A DNA stretch of 55,352 bases from a virus, in IMG/VR virus record IMGVR_UViG_3300015360_002570, positions 1 to 55,352 of that record. The stretch is one strand, 5' to 3'. A program made the position numbers and the translations under genes. The notes beneath the pieces are model-generated. The model saw only the letters and a program-made list of their open reading frames with translations, searched no databases and was not told where the DNA came from. This document shows, piece after piece, positions 1-7,494 of this stretch. Every line of letters starts with the position of its first letter. Position 1 is the stretch's first letter.

Positions 1-1157
1 AAGGAGACCCCGCCTTGGGCGGCGATGAAGGCGACGTGGGGGCCAGTCGTGATGATTGAGCGGTGGGCGAAATGATGGCCGAACATGATCTGGCCGGTGG
101 GGAGAACGGTGGAAACGGCACTACTACGAATGGGTTGGAGGTGAAGCGTGTTGTTTTGACGGGGGCCGGTTGGGTAGGTGCGGGTTGCGCGGGCCATGCC
201 GCTAGCGATGCCAGCAGGTACGGGGACGACGGTGGCTTCGCCTTCGTCGGGGATAACCCTAGTGTTTGGGACTGCGTTGGTGAGAGCGCCGGGGCGGAAG
301 GTGCCGCCAAGGGGAGAGGCGTTCGCGTACCAGATGTCGTGGAGCCATGCGTCATGGCCTTGGACGTAGAGAGGGGTGCCGCTGTTGTTGGAGGAGATCG
401 AGATTCCGGCCTGGCAGTTGCCTTGGGTGGATGCGGTGGTGTTGCGGATGGCAGTGCCGGTGGTGCCTGCGACGGTTATGGCGACGGCGACAGTAAAGGT
501 TGTAGAAGAAGGAACGGTGACGACGGTTTGAGCGCCGTTGAGGGTGTCGGTGCTGTTTGTACCGGCGAGCAGGAGGACGTTGCCGACCTCGAAGCCGTGG
601 GCTACGGAGGTTGTGACGAGAGCGGTGGAGGCGCCACCGTCGGCGATAGAAGTGATGGTGCGAGAGGTGTTCTCGGTTTGAGTGTCGTTGGTCCAGCATA
701 GGGCACGCCACTGTGTGTTGAAGAGGGAGGTGTCGAACTGCCCGAACTCGTACATATTTGTGACGGCGGCTGGGTAGGTGAGACGAAATTGGGCGCGGGT
801 TGAGGATTGTACCTTGCCGGAGAGGCCGGTGGCGGAGAAGGGGCGAAGGATGCCGGGGTTGCCTGTGGAGGTGCTGATGCGACCGCAGCCGAGAGGGAAG
901 TTGATGCCCATTACGGGGGCGATGGAGCCGCTGTCAATGTGTTCGCCCGTGGTCGCGTCTGTTTCACATAAAGAACTTGGACCCATGCCCCACTCGGAGA
1001 AGCCGCTGTCCATTGCACAGCGGGCCATAGCGCGGGCGAAGCCGGAGAGGGAGCGGTTGGTGTTGGAGTTGCCAATGCCAGTGATGAGGACTCGCTGGGC
1101 CTTCATAAGGCCCACGAAGGCGGCGGCAGCGGTTGGGTTTACGATAGAGCTTGGCAA
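1..1157 (-). CDS. Fibre/esterase-like protein, N-terminal part (continues at right edge)
   Basis: The frame is open to the left edge and continues in phase at 55352, giving about 486 residues (385 here plus a split codon). The TTG at 1157 is chosen because GGAG lies 7 nt upstream; it overlaps the nuclease stop by 19 nt. ATG 1106 is the alternative. A GxGNSNT segment at residues 27-33 and a DSVHL segment at 427-431 on the right-hand part are reminiscent of blocks I and V of SGNH hydrolases; that is an inference. Between them lies a T/S/V-rich module (about 170-225, with VAHGFEVG and SSTTFTV) that recurs near 365-408 across the window cut. Such modules are common in fibre proteins. A carbohydrate-active virion protein is possible, although the neighbours are replication genes. 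Coding is certain; function is tentative. Confidence 0.75.
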   Translation of the reverse strand, partial: MPSSIVNPTAAAAFVGLMKAQRVLITGIGNSNTNRSLSGFARAMARCAMDSGFSEWGMGPSSLCETDATTGEHIDSGSIAPVMGINFPLGCGRISTSTGNPGILRPFSATGLSGKVQSSTRAQFRLTYPAAVTNMYEFGQFDTSLFNTQWRALCWTNDTQTENTSRTITSIADGGASTALVTTSVAHGFEVGNVLLLAGTNSTDTLNGAQTVVTVPSSTTFTVAVAITVAGTTGTAIRNTTASTQGNCQAGISISSNNSGTPLYVQGHDAWLHDIWYANASPLGGTFRPGALTNAVPNTRVIPDEGEATVVPVPAGIASGMARATRTYPTGPRQNNTLHLQPIRSSAVSTVLPTGQIMFGHHFAHRSIITTGPHVAFIAAQGGVS

Positions 1158-1699
1158 GAGGGAACTCCAGGGGGGGGAAGGCTGGAGTGTAGGGTGGCGG
1201 TGATGAGGAAGGAGGCGGCCCAGGAGGCGGCGGTTTGGCGGTCGCGAAGGCTGTGGGCACGGAAGGTGAGGAGGGGGATGCGGCGCGAGATGACGAGGGC
1301 CAGGAGCATGTCGCGGACGGCGGCGGGCGGGTGGGCGGGTCGGTTGTCGCCGGGGGGTCGGCGGATGGCCGCGAAGCAGGAGTCTTCGAGGAGGAGAAGG
1401 GGGGCGGAGAAGGTGGAGAGGCGGTCGAGTTCCGCGAGGAAGTTGAAGCGGCCCGTGGGTGTGCAGAGGTTGCCCATGAGTTCGGTGAGATGGGCCTTGC
1501 GCTCGATACAGCCGAAGGTCTCGAAGCCTTCGAGGACGTAGTCGCCGGTCAGGAGGTGGGACTTCTTGACGGTGAGCTTTAGGGACTGGAGGCGGGGGGA
1601 GTCCGCGGACGCGCTGGGCACGAAGTAGGGAAGGTAGTCCGGGAAGGGAAGCGGGCGCTTCTCCCGCAGGTCCTGAAGGATGGTGTACTCACGAAGCAA
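1139..1699 (-). CDS. ERCC4/XPF-type nuclease
   Basis: A predicted structure-specific endonuclease of 186 residues, likely acting on branched DNA during replication or recombination. The ERCC4 nuclease pattern is visible: an LREYTILQDLREKRP start with D10/R12/E13/K14, then LLTGDY (D53), then CIERKAHL (E66-R-K68), then RFNFLAELDRL and LLLLED. These match the D-E-ERKxxxD-type catalytic core; the usual D-T-R-E is D-L-R-E here. No helix-hairpin-helix region is obvious, as in other small phage members. TTG 1699 is chosen because AGGA lies 6 nt upstream; an in-frame TTG at 1759 would add 20 residues that look non-coding. It overlaps the stop of the preceding gene by 11 nt and the start of the following one by 19 nt. 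Confidence 0.8.
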   Translation of the reverse strand: MLREYTILQDLREKRPLPFPDYLPYFVPSASADSPRLQSLKLTVKKSHLLTGDYVLEGFETFGCIERKAHLTELMGNLCTPTGRFNFLAELDRLSTFSAPLLLLEDSCFAAIRRPPGDNRPAHPPAAVRDMLLALVISRRIPLLTFRAHSLRDRQTAASWAASFLITATLHSSLPPPGVPSCQALS

Positions 1700-1973
1700 G
1701 AGGGGTCCTGGGACGGCAGAGGTGAAAGGTGACGGGGCCGTAGCGGGCCGTGCCGTCAAGGAAGGAGAGAGCGGCTTCGAGCGGAGTCATCGAATAGAGC
1801 GGGACGGAGGGGTCGGTGCCGGAGCGGACGAGGACCCCCCTCTCCCAGTCTTTGGTGAGAAACGAGGAATAGGCGCAGGAGGGGGGACAGAAATCGTTGG
1901 GGTAGGGTTCGGCGCGGAGCTGCGTGGGAGACGTTTCGAGGACGCGGAAGAATCCGGGGAGGGAGCGGCCCAC
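1689..1973 (-). CDS. Hypothetical protein, 94 aa
   Basis: Not recognised. The protein has mixed composition with a C-x3-C pair (DFCPPSCAY) and conserved-looking aromatic residues, unlike the Pro/Ser-rich shadow frames around it. The GTG at 1973 is chosen because AAGGA lies about 10 nt upstream. The frame stays open further upstream (GEVRSFKDCHIV also reads well), so the true start could lie up to about 40 nt earlier, close to the stop of the preceding gene at 2002. It lies between a small Cys-rich gene and the ERCC4 nuclease in one tight leftward run, which suggests a role in DNA metabolism, but nothing specific is visible. Confidence 0.6.
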   Translation of the reverse strand: MGRSLPGFFRVLETSPTQLRAEPYPNDFCPPSCAYSSFLTKDWERGVLVRSGTDPSVPLYSMTPLEAALSFLDGTARYGPVTFHLCRPRTPLAS

Positions 1974-2001
1974 GATATGGCAGTCCTTGAAGGAGCGGAC
2001 T

Positions 2002-2289
2002 TCACCGGGGAAGATGGGGGTTGGGGGTGACGACGGGAGGGGGGGTGATTTCGTGGTTGCAGGCGGTGCAGAAGAGGGGGCAGGAGGCGATCCAGAGGTC
2101 GCGCTGGGACTGGAGTTTGGCGAGGATTTGGTCCTGGGTTTTCGGGTTGCCAAAGGCGTCTCGATTCTGGGGATGGAGGGTCTGGGAGAAGAGACGGCAC
2201 CGGGTGGTTCGACGTTTGCAAAGGGTGCAACGGCCCTTTCGGCGGCCACGAACAACGATCTCGGGGATGACGGGGTGGGGGTGGTGCAT
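2002..2289 (-). CDS. Small zinc-binding-like protein
   Basis: About 95 residues with two CxxC pairs (CTLCKRR and CPLFCTACNH) separated by roughly 45 residues, a His-rich N-terminus and a basic stretch (VVRGRRKGR). The arrangement suggests one zinc site, as in HNH-like or zinc-ribbon proteins, but no HNH catalytic pattern is clear. ATG 2289 is taken as start; an in-frame TTG at 2325 is possible, and neither has a good ribosome site. The stop overlaps the region that may hold the start of the next gene. Confidence 0.6.
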   Translation of the reverse strand: MHHPHPVIPEIVVRGRRKGRCTLCKRRTTRCRLFSQTLHPQNRDAFGNPKTQDQILAKLQSQRDLWIASCPLFCTACNHEITPPPVVTPNPHLPR

Positions 2290-2346
2290 AGGTGGATGGG
2301 AACAAAAACCCCAGCCCTCTGACAAGGAGGGACGGGGCGTGAAGGG

Positions 2347-2670
2347 TCAGGGGGTGGATGTCTTGATGCGCTGGATGAGGCGGCGGATGTTGACGGGGGA
2401 CTGGCCGTAGAGCCGGGCCACGTTCTCGATTCGGAGGCCGCAAATGACGAGGGCACGGATGATCTGGCCTTCGAGTTTGGAGTTAGGCAGAATGGAGGGG
2501 TTGGTGGGAAGCTTGTACTTGGCGACCAGCTCGTAGAGGTAGCGGTTGGAGACGTTGTGTTTGCGGGCGGCCTCCGCGATGGAGAGTCCGTTGGCGCTGA
2601 TGTCGATGCGGAGGGCGCGGGTGCGGGCGGCGCCGCAAAGGGTCTTGGTCTTGGTCTTGGGGGAGGGCAT
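2347..2670 (-). CDS. HTH DNA-binding protein
   Basis: A 107-residue basic protein. The segment GLSIAEAARKHNVSNRYLYEL (about 29-49) has the spacing of a helix-turn-helix of the transposase/terminase-small-subunit type. A second HTH-like segment, RIENVARLYGQSPVNIRRLI, lies near residues 80-99. It may be a regulator or a small-terminase-like DNA binder, though it is far from the large terminase. AAGGA sits just upstream of ATG 2670. It is transcribed just after the DNA polymerase and a small conserved gene. Confidence 0.7.
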   Translation of the reverse strand: MPSPKTKTKTLCGAARTRALRIDISANGLSIAEAARKHNVSNRYLYELVAKYKLPTNPSILPNSKLEGQIIRALVICGLRIENVARLYGQSPVNIRRLIQRIKTSTP

Positions 2671-2723
2671 GGGGTTCCTTAGAGAGGGTCAGAAAGGAAC
2701 GATAGGTGTGTCCCCCTCTCCCG

Positions 2724-2906
2724 TCAAATGGAGGTTGGGTCGAAGAGCCCGTGGAGGACGGACCAGCGGATCAGTTCGGCGAGGATGGCGGGATTGAGGT
2801 ATACGACGGGCTCGGAGGTGTGGGAGCCCAGACGCAGTTCGATGGTGCCGTAGCCGGGAGAGGTGGCATAGACGCCGTCGCCCAGGTACGTGGGGGGTGT
2901 GGTCAT
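2724..2906 (-). CDS. Small conserved phage protein (YLGDGVYA family)
   Basis: 60 residues with the pattern YLGDGVYA-x8-IELRLGS-x5-PVVYLNP-x4-LI, a short acidic-start protein type often seen in phages, function unknown. A paralogue lies at 48182-48370 with the same order of motifs. The start ATG overlaps the stop of the DNA polymerase (ATGA), so the two are probably translationally coupled. Confidence 0.75.
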   Translation of the reverse strand: MTTPPTYLGDGVYATSPGYGTIELRLGSHTSEPVVYLNPAILAELIRWSVLHGLFDPTSI

Positions 2907-5194
2907 GGGAAGGGTCCGAGGGTCTTGAAGTCGAGGACGAGGGGGACGAAGTGGCCGTAGTGGGCGGAGAGGAGGTGCCAGTAGCCAATGTCCTGGACGT
3001 AGGTGACGGCGTCGCGGAGGAGGCGGGAGGCCAGGAGGGCGTAGGCGGGGGAGCGGCAGTCGATGCGGAGGGCGTCGTAAACGTCGAGGACGGGGAGGAT
3101 GGAGGACTGGACGCGGGGAGAGCGGAGCAGGAGGGTGTGCATGAAGCGGGCGTGGATAGAGATGAGAGTGTTGCCCGCGATGGTCTGGATGGGGAAGTTG
3201 CAGATTTCGTTGATGTCGTAGAGGGTGCCGCCGAACTGACGGGACTGGCCGGTAATGGGAAGGACGAGGGAGCCGGTCGAGTGGGCGGTAGCGATGAGGG
3301 ATTCCTGCCACTGCCAGAGGAGGGGCGTGTCGGTGGACATGTTGCGCGTGAACTTCTGGAAGACAGGGAGGGGGATCAGCTCGCCGATGTCTTCATAGAC
3401 GGAAGACTGAATCTTGTCGGGTCCGGCGCGGTATCCGCGGGCGAAGTTGCCACGCTTGCCGACTTGGCGCTCGCGGGCGTCGAAGGCAGGACAGGTTCGT
3501 TTCCAACGGGAGAGGGGGACACCGGATAGAGAGGGGTATCGCGCAAGGAGGGTGGGGAGGTCCCAGAAGAGGAGGGCGGTGGCGGTGTGCATGTCGTCGC
3601 CGCGGATAAAGGCGTTGACGTAGGAGGGCTCACCGCTTGTGATGGCGGGGACTCGGAGTTCGATCTGGGAGGCGTCGGCGGAGAGGATGCAGCCCGAGTG
3701 CCAGCGGGAGCGGACGCAGGCTTGGATGGGCGGGGGGTCGGTCTGGTGGGCACCGTCCTTGGGAGTGCGGCGGCCCTGCTTCGTACCGCCCTCGCCTCCC
3801 TGACCATCCTTGAAAGCGGATGGCGTGATGAACCAGGAGGTGTGGGAGAGCCAGACATCATGGTTTGTCCTCGTAGTCAGATTTGAGGACCTCGGTGCGA
3901 ATGTATTGGAAGATGAAAAGGAGGAGCCCGGAGGAGAGGAAGAGCCACCAGCCGCGGAAGAGGGGGTTGGTGGCGTCAAAGAAGTTTCGGAGGGCGATGA
4001 GAGTGCAGATGATGATGAAGGATTCGAGGATGCGCAGTCCGAAGGAACGTAGGAGAGAAGGCATGGGGGAGGCTCCGGGAGGGGGGGAAAGGGCAGGCCG
4101 GACTGGGGAGTGAGGATGGACTTGCGGGAGCGGACGCCGGAGGAAAGGCGGCGGGAGCCCCAGAGGAGGGGGAAGCAGTAGGTGCCCAGGAGTTTGTCGG
4201 CGCGAGAGAAGGAGTCCCAGTGGCGGGCCACACGGGAGAGGGGGGAGGTGGAGGGGAGGTAGGTGGAGATGAAGGTGCGGTTGGCCTCGGTCACTTGGAG
4301 GCGGTTCTTGATGGCGGAGTAGCCGACGAGGGGGTGAGAGCGGAGGTCGATGGAGGAGGCGTCCAGCATGGACTCCATGAAGGCGAGCTTGGAGGACTCG
4401 GAGCCAACGCCGGAGAGTTGGAGGCCCGCGGCGAGACAGCGGGCGGAGTGATAGGAGGCCGCCCGGTGCAGGCGGGACGCAAAGGAGAGGAGAGAGGGAC
4501 GGTGGAAGGGGACGCCGTTCTCGGACATCTGGACGCAGGACCAGAGATTGTCGGAAAAGAGCTGGAGGGTGAAGGCGCCCAGGTGGGGAGAGAGGAGGGG
4601 GTTGCCGAGAATGCGGCGCGCCATTGTGGAGGTGAGGATCAGGGAGCCGTGGGTGTCCTGGGCGCAGTAGGAGAGGACGGCGGCGGGGTCCTTGAATCGG
4701 TGGCCGGAGGCCGAGGTCTCGGAGTAGGCGGCGATCCCCAGGGCCAGGAGAATGGATTTGAGGGATTTCTCGGGGCGGGAGGGGTTCTCCAGGAAGCAGA
4801 GGTGGGAGGCATCGACGAGGAACTGGCGGGCGGGAGAGAGGGCGGAGCGGAAGAGGGGGGAAGCTGCGCGGAGGAAGGTGAGGTCGAACTGAAGGTTGAA
4901 GCCGGTAAGGGTGCGCAGGTGGCGAAGCCAGAAGAGCAGGTGGCGCTGGTCGGAGGCAGAGGACCAGTCGAAGACCAGGGTGGGTCCGGGCACCATCGAG
5001 GCAAGGTCAGACAGGGACGGGAGAGGGGGCAGGGGGGAGGCGGGGAGGGTGAGAGAGACGCAGTTGATGAGGGAGGAGAAGGGGGGCCGGTCCACGAAGA
5101 GACAGCGGCGGGGCGAGAAACAGGTCTGGGGCACGCTGCCTTCGAGGATGCCGTACGTCTCGATGTCGAGGGATGCGAAGGTCGGATCAGGCAT
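2903..5194 (-). CDS. polA: Family A DNA polymerase with 3'-5' exonuclease
   Basis: The replicative polymerase, 763 residues. A DEDD exonuclease start is seen at SLDIETYG (8-15). The polymerase has motif A ILSADASQIELR (about 503-514), motif B RQVGKRGNFARGYRAG (about 571-586) and motif C DVYDALRID (about 702-710), where the usual HDE is YDA. A GGT-x-QGR segment and QTDPPPIQACVRSRW before motif A are typical of phage enzymes. Residues about 362-445 form a Ser/Pro-rich stretch unlike a polymerase; this is where a separate two-helix ORF lies in another frame. A copy of the GGGAGAGGGGG motif stands about 12 nt before the ATG and may serve as ribosome site. The stop overlaps the next start. Confidence 0.93.
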   Translation of the reverse strand: MPDPTFASLDIETYGILEGSVPQTCFSPRRCLFVDRPPFSSLINCVSLTLPASPLPPLPSLSDLASMVPGPTLVFDWSSASDQRHLLFWLRHLRTLTGFNLQFDLTFLRAASPLFRSALSPARQFLVDASHLCFLENPSRPEKSLKSILLALGIAAYSETSASGHRFKDPAAVLSYCAQDTHGSLILTSTMARRILGNPLLSPHLGAFTLQLFSDNLWSCVQMSENGVPFHRPSLLSFASRLHRAASYHSARCLAAGLQLSGVGSESSKLAFMESMLDASSIDLRSHPLVGYSAIKNRLQVTEANRTFISTYLPSTSPLSRVARHWDSFSRADKLLGTYCFPLLWGSRRLSSGVRSRKSILTPQSGLPFPPLPEPPPCLLSYVPSDCASSNPSSSSALSSPSETSLTPPTPSSAAGGSSSPPGSSFSSSNTFAPRSSNLTTRTNHDVWLSHTSWFITPSAFKDGQGGEGGTKQGRRTPKDGAHQTDPPPIQACVRSRWHSGCILSADASQIELRVPAITSGEPSYVNAFIRGDDMHTATALLFWDLPTLLARYPSLSGVPLSRWKRTCPAFDARERQVGKRGNFARGYRAGPDKIQSSVYEDIGELIPLPVFQKFTRNMSTDTPLLWQWQESLIATAHSTGSLVLPITGQSRQFGGTLYDINEICNFPIQTIAGNTLISIHARFMHTLLLRSPRVQSSILPVLDVYDALRIDCRSPAYALLASRLLRDAVTYVQDIGYWHLLSAHYGHFVPLVLDFKTLGPFP
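3858..4064 (-). CDS. Two-helix membrane protein nested inside polA
   Basis: 68 residues in a different frame within the polymerase gene. Two hydrophobic segments are plain: ILESFIIICTLIALRNFF (about 12-29) and GWWLFLSSGLLLFIFQYI (about 38-55), followed by a charged tail ending YEDKP. GGAG lies 8 nt upstream of the ATG. The polymerase frame over the same bases is low-complexity Ser/Pro and lies between parts of the polymerase that normally adjoin, so this frame looks like the selected one here. Size and topology would fit a class II holin or small inner-membrane protein, but that is only a guess. Confidence 0.6.
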   Translation of the reverse strand: MPSLLRSFGLRILESFIIICTLIALRNFFDATNPLFRGWWLFLSSGLLLFIFQYIRTEVLKSDYEDKP

Positions 5195-5241
5195 GGGTGG
5201 AGTCCCCCCCTCTCCCGTCAGGGGGTTTGGTGGGAGAGTGG

Positions 5242-5472
5242 TTAGGGGAGGGTGTAGGGGAAGAGGGCCTGGGCTTCGCCGCGGACGATGGGGCGGACGG
5301 GAGCGAACTCGCGGAAGGGTGGGGCGCAGGTGCCCAGGAAGAAGGAGGCGGAGGGGCCGGTGCCGTACTGGTGGAGTTGGTGGCGACCGATGCAGTGGAA
5401 GAGGAGGAGGGTGGAGGGGGGCCTGGGGAGAAAGACTTGGGAGAAGAGGACGGGAGGGGGGGGAGGAGGCAT
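5242..5472 (-). CDS. Hypothetical protein, 76 aa, starting at a terminator
   Basis: Not recognised. It starts with a run of prolines and then reads as a normal mixed protein (LFSQVFLPRPPSTLLLFHCIGRHQ, then FREFAPVRPIVRGEAQALF). It reaches its stop 47 nt before the polymerase ATG. The ATG follows directly on the T-run of a terminator hairpin (5473-5503), so it has no ordinary leader or ribosome site. The same arrangement occurs at 50041. Confidence 0.55.
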   Translation of the reverse strand: MPPPPPPVLFSQVFLPRPPSTLLLFHCIGRHQLHQYGTGPSASFFLGTCAPPFREFAPVRPIVRGEAQALFPYTLP

Positions 5473-5503
5473 AAAAGACCGCACGGACGGGTAGCCCGTG
5501 CGG
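5473..5503 (-). terminator. Intrinsic terminator abutting a start codon
   Basis: On the minus strand an 8-bp stem (CCGCACGG/CCGTGCGG) is followed by TCTTTT and then at once by the ATG of the 5472 gene. It would end transcription of the 6340-5591 gene. Confidence 0.75.
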
Positions 5504-5590
5504 CCCGAAAGGCTCGCCATCCGACTGCGGTTGGGTGGCGGGGCATGGTTAGGAGGCTCACTCATGCCTGGAGCAGAGAAGGGGGGAGAA

Positions 5591-6340
5591 TCAGTCGGGC
5601 GAGGGAGTGTCGGAGGCGACGGTGCCCTTGATGGCGCTCAGGATACGCCCACCCGCTTCGGTGGAGGAGAGGAGGGCGGTGGCGAGAGAAGCCCGGACCT
5701 GGCGACCCAGGGCGGGCAGGTTGGCAAGGGCGCGGCGACGAGTTTTGATGTCGTTCTCGACGGAGGCGATGGAGGACGCGATGTGGTCACGTTTCTTGAG
5801 AAGGTCGGTGATGGAGGGGGGGAGGGGCTGGTTGACGGACTTCTCGTGGGAGCCGACGCCGTTGATGCGGGCCACGGGATGGACAGAGGCGGTGACACGG
5901 ATGGTGCCGTCGGATTCGCACAGGACGTTTTCGGCGGTGACGGGGAACTTGACGCCGTAGAAGTCGAAGAGGGAGGCGGCGAGGGAGTTGCTGATGGAGG
6001 AGAGTTCGGGGGGGAAGGGGAAGGCGGTTACGGCCTCGGTGATGGAGACGTGGACCTCGTTCGAGGAGGTGCCGAGGGCGGCGCGGGAGGTTTGGAGGGC
6101 ACGGATTTCCGAGTTGAGGCGGGCCTCTTCGGAAGCCGTCTTGATGGCGATCAGGTCCTCATTCGTGACTTTGATATCCATGCCCGCGTCCTGCATGGTC
6201 TGGGCCAGCTCGTTGCGGAGGGGGGCGGGCGCCGGGAGGTTAGCGAGAGGGGTGGGCTGGGGGGATACCTGCAAGTAGAGAGACGTCGGAGAAGGCGTCG
6301 GGGAGGTGGTGGGAGAGGGGGTACTGGGTGCTGAGGTCAT
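5591..6340 (-). CDS. Hypothetical protein, 249 aa, coiled-coil ends
   Basis: Not recognised. It has a Ser/Thr/Pro-rich N-terminus (1-40), then a helical, charged segment (RNELAQTMQDAG, EEARLNSEIRALQTSR), a beta-like middle (GVKFPVTAENVLCESDGTIRVTASV) and a long basic helix (LLKKRDHIASSIASVENDIKTRRRALANL). AAGGA stands 7 nt before ATG 6340. Its first 100 nt overlap the end of the preceding gene out of phase. A terminator follows it. Confidence 0.75.
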   Translation of the reverse strand: MTSAPSTPSPTTSPTPSPTSLYLQVSPQPTPLANLPAPAPLRNELAQTMQDAGMDIKVTNEDLIAIKTASEEARLNSEIRALQTSRAALGTSSNEVHVSITEAVTAFPFPPELSSISNSLAASLFDFYGVKFPVTAENVLCESDGTIRVTASVHPVARINGVGSHEKSVNQPLPPSITDLLKKRDHIASSIASVENDIKTRRRALANLPALGRQVRASLATALLSSTEAGGRILSAIKGTVASDTPSPD

Positions 6341-7430
6341 GGATTTCCTTAGGAGAGGGGCGAAGTGCCCGGATGAAACGAGAAACGGAGAAACACAATG
6401 AGAGACAGTTGGGACGGAAGGTGCTGGTTTCGTAGGCGGCGACGGGGAAGACGGCTTCTCCCATGATATACCTTATTGTAGGAAGGTAACGGGAGAAGGC
6501 AAAGAGGGAGGTGAGGATTTCGAGGCGGTGTTTGGGGGCGAGGCGTTCGGGGCGGGGGTCGGAGGGGCGGGGGGTGGAGGTGAGGTATTGGAGGAAGGGG
6601 CGGCAGGCGAGGAGGTCGGAGAGAGCTTCGGCGGCGTTGGAAAGGGAGTAGTTGAAGGTGGAGAAGGGGAAGTTCTGGGTGGAGAGCCAGCGGGGTTCGG
6701 GGAGAAGGAGGGAGGTGATGGAGACTTCGGAGATGGCGGAGTGGGTGCGGGGGGGTTGGGTGTGGTTGGCGAGGAGGAAGAGGCGGGTGCGGCGGAAGGA
6801 GGCGACGGCGTTGGTGACGGATTGCTGGAGAACGGGAGAGGGGGGAATGGAGAAGCTGAGGGGGCGGGGCCTGCGGGCGAGGGCGCGGGTGTGCCGGAGG
6901 GCGTGGCGACCGAGGGGGTCGAGGGAGGCAATGGGGAAGGGGCCGGGGTAGAGAGGCTTGACCTGGAGGTACACGTCGGAGGGAAAGGAGGGATGGGGGT
7001 TGTAGGGGCGGAAGCCGGACTTGTTGAAGCTGCCTTGGATGAAGGGGCAGGCGAGGTTGCCGAAGCGGCGGCACAGGTCGGAGAGGTCAATGGGGTCAGA
7101 GCCGACGAAGAGAGGGCTGTGGTAGACGAGGACGCCGTCACTCCAGGAGCCGCCCGAGACGGAGGTGACGGGGATTTTCTCGTTGGTGCCCGCGGGAAGG
7201 CGGACGACCAGGAGGTGGGAGAGGAGGTAGTGGGGAGAGGGGTGGCGCTCGGCGAGGAGGGCGAGGCAGGCGGAGCAGGAGTCGGCGATGATGGCGTCGT
7301 CCGGGGGATCGGTGAGGAGTTGGGGAGTTTCGGAAAGCCACCGCCAGATCGAGTGGGTGGATTCGGAGCGGACGGGTACGAGGAAGAGGAGAGGGAGATC
7401 GTCCTCGAAAACGGGAGAGGGGGGAGGCAT
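6240..7430 (-). CDS. Hypothetical protein, 396 aa
   Basis: Not recognised. An early-region protein rich in aromatic, Pro and Arg residues without obvious enzyme motifs; one segment (ADSCSACLALL) has a C-x2-C. ATG 7430 is used, although the frame is open back to 7613 and the 64 nt between the preceding stop (7495) and this ATG could be coding from a non-ATG start. Its last 101 nt overlap the next gene in another frame. The position after the glycosylase operon suggests DNA metabolism or takeover. Confidence 0.65.
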   Translation of the reverse strand: MPPPSPVFEDDLPLLFLVPVRSESTHSIWRWLSETPQLLTDPPDDAIIADSCSACLALLAERHPSPHYLLSHLLVVRLPAGTNEKIPVTSVSGGSWSDGVLVYHSPLFVGSDPIDLSDLCRRFGNLACPFIQGSFNKSGFRPYNPHPSFPSDVYLQVKPLYPGPFPIASLDPLGRHALRHTRALARRPRPLSFSIPPSPVLQQSVTNAVASFRRTRLFLLANHTQPPRTHSAISEVSITSLLLPEPRWLSTQNFPFSTFNYSLSNAAEALSDLLACRPFLQYLTSTPRPSDPRPERLAPKHRLEILTSLFAFSRYLPTIRYIMGEAVFPVAAYETSTFRPNCLSLCFSVSRFIRALRPSPKEIHDLSTQYPLSHHLPDAFSDVSLLAGIPPAHPSR

Positions 7431-7494
7431 GGATCGGTCTCTCGGGGTGAGGAGGTCGTTGCGGATTTGGCGACAGACAGCCTTGTCGAAGGGC

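Noticed and set aside
4220-5245. Long plus-strand frame of 341 codons opposite the DNA polymerase, and similar Gly/Glu/Val-rich frames opposite other leftward genes (63-701, 5498-6334, 6528-7511, 22853-24433)
   Set aside because: They mirror strongly supported genes on the other strand and have the monotonous G/E/V composition expected from the reverse of C-ending codons.
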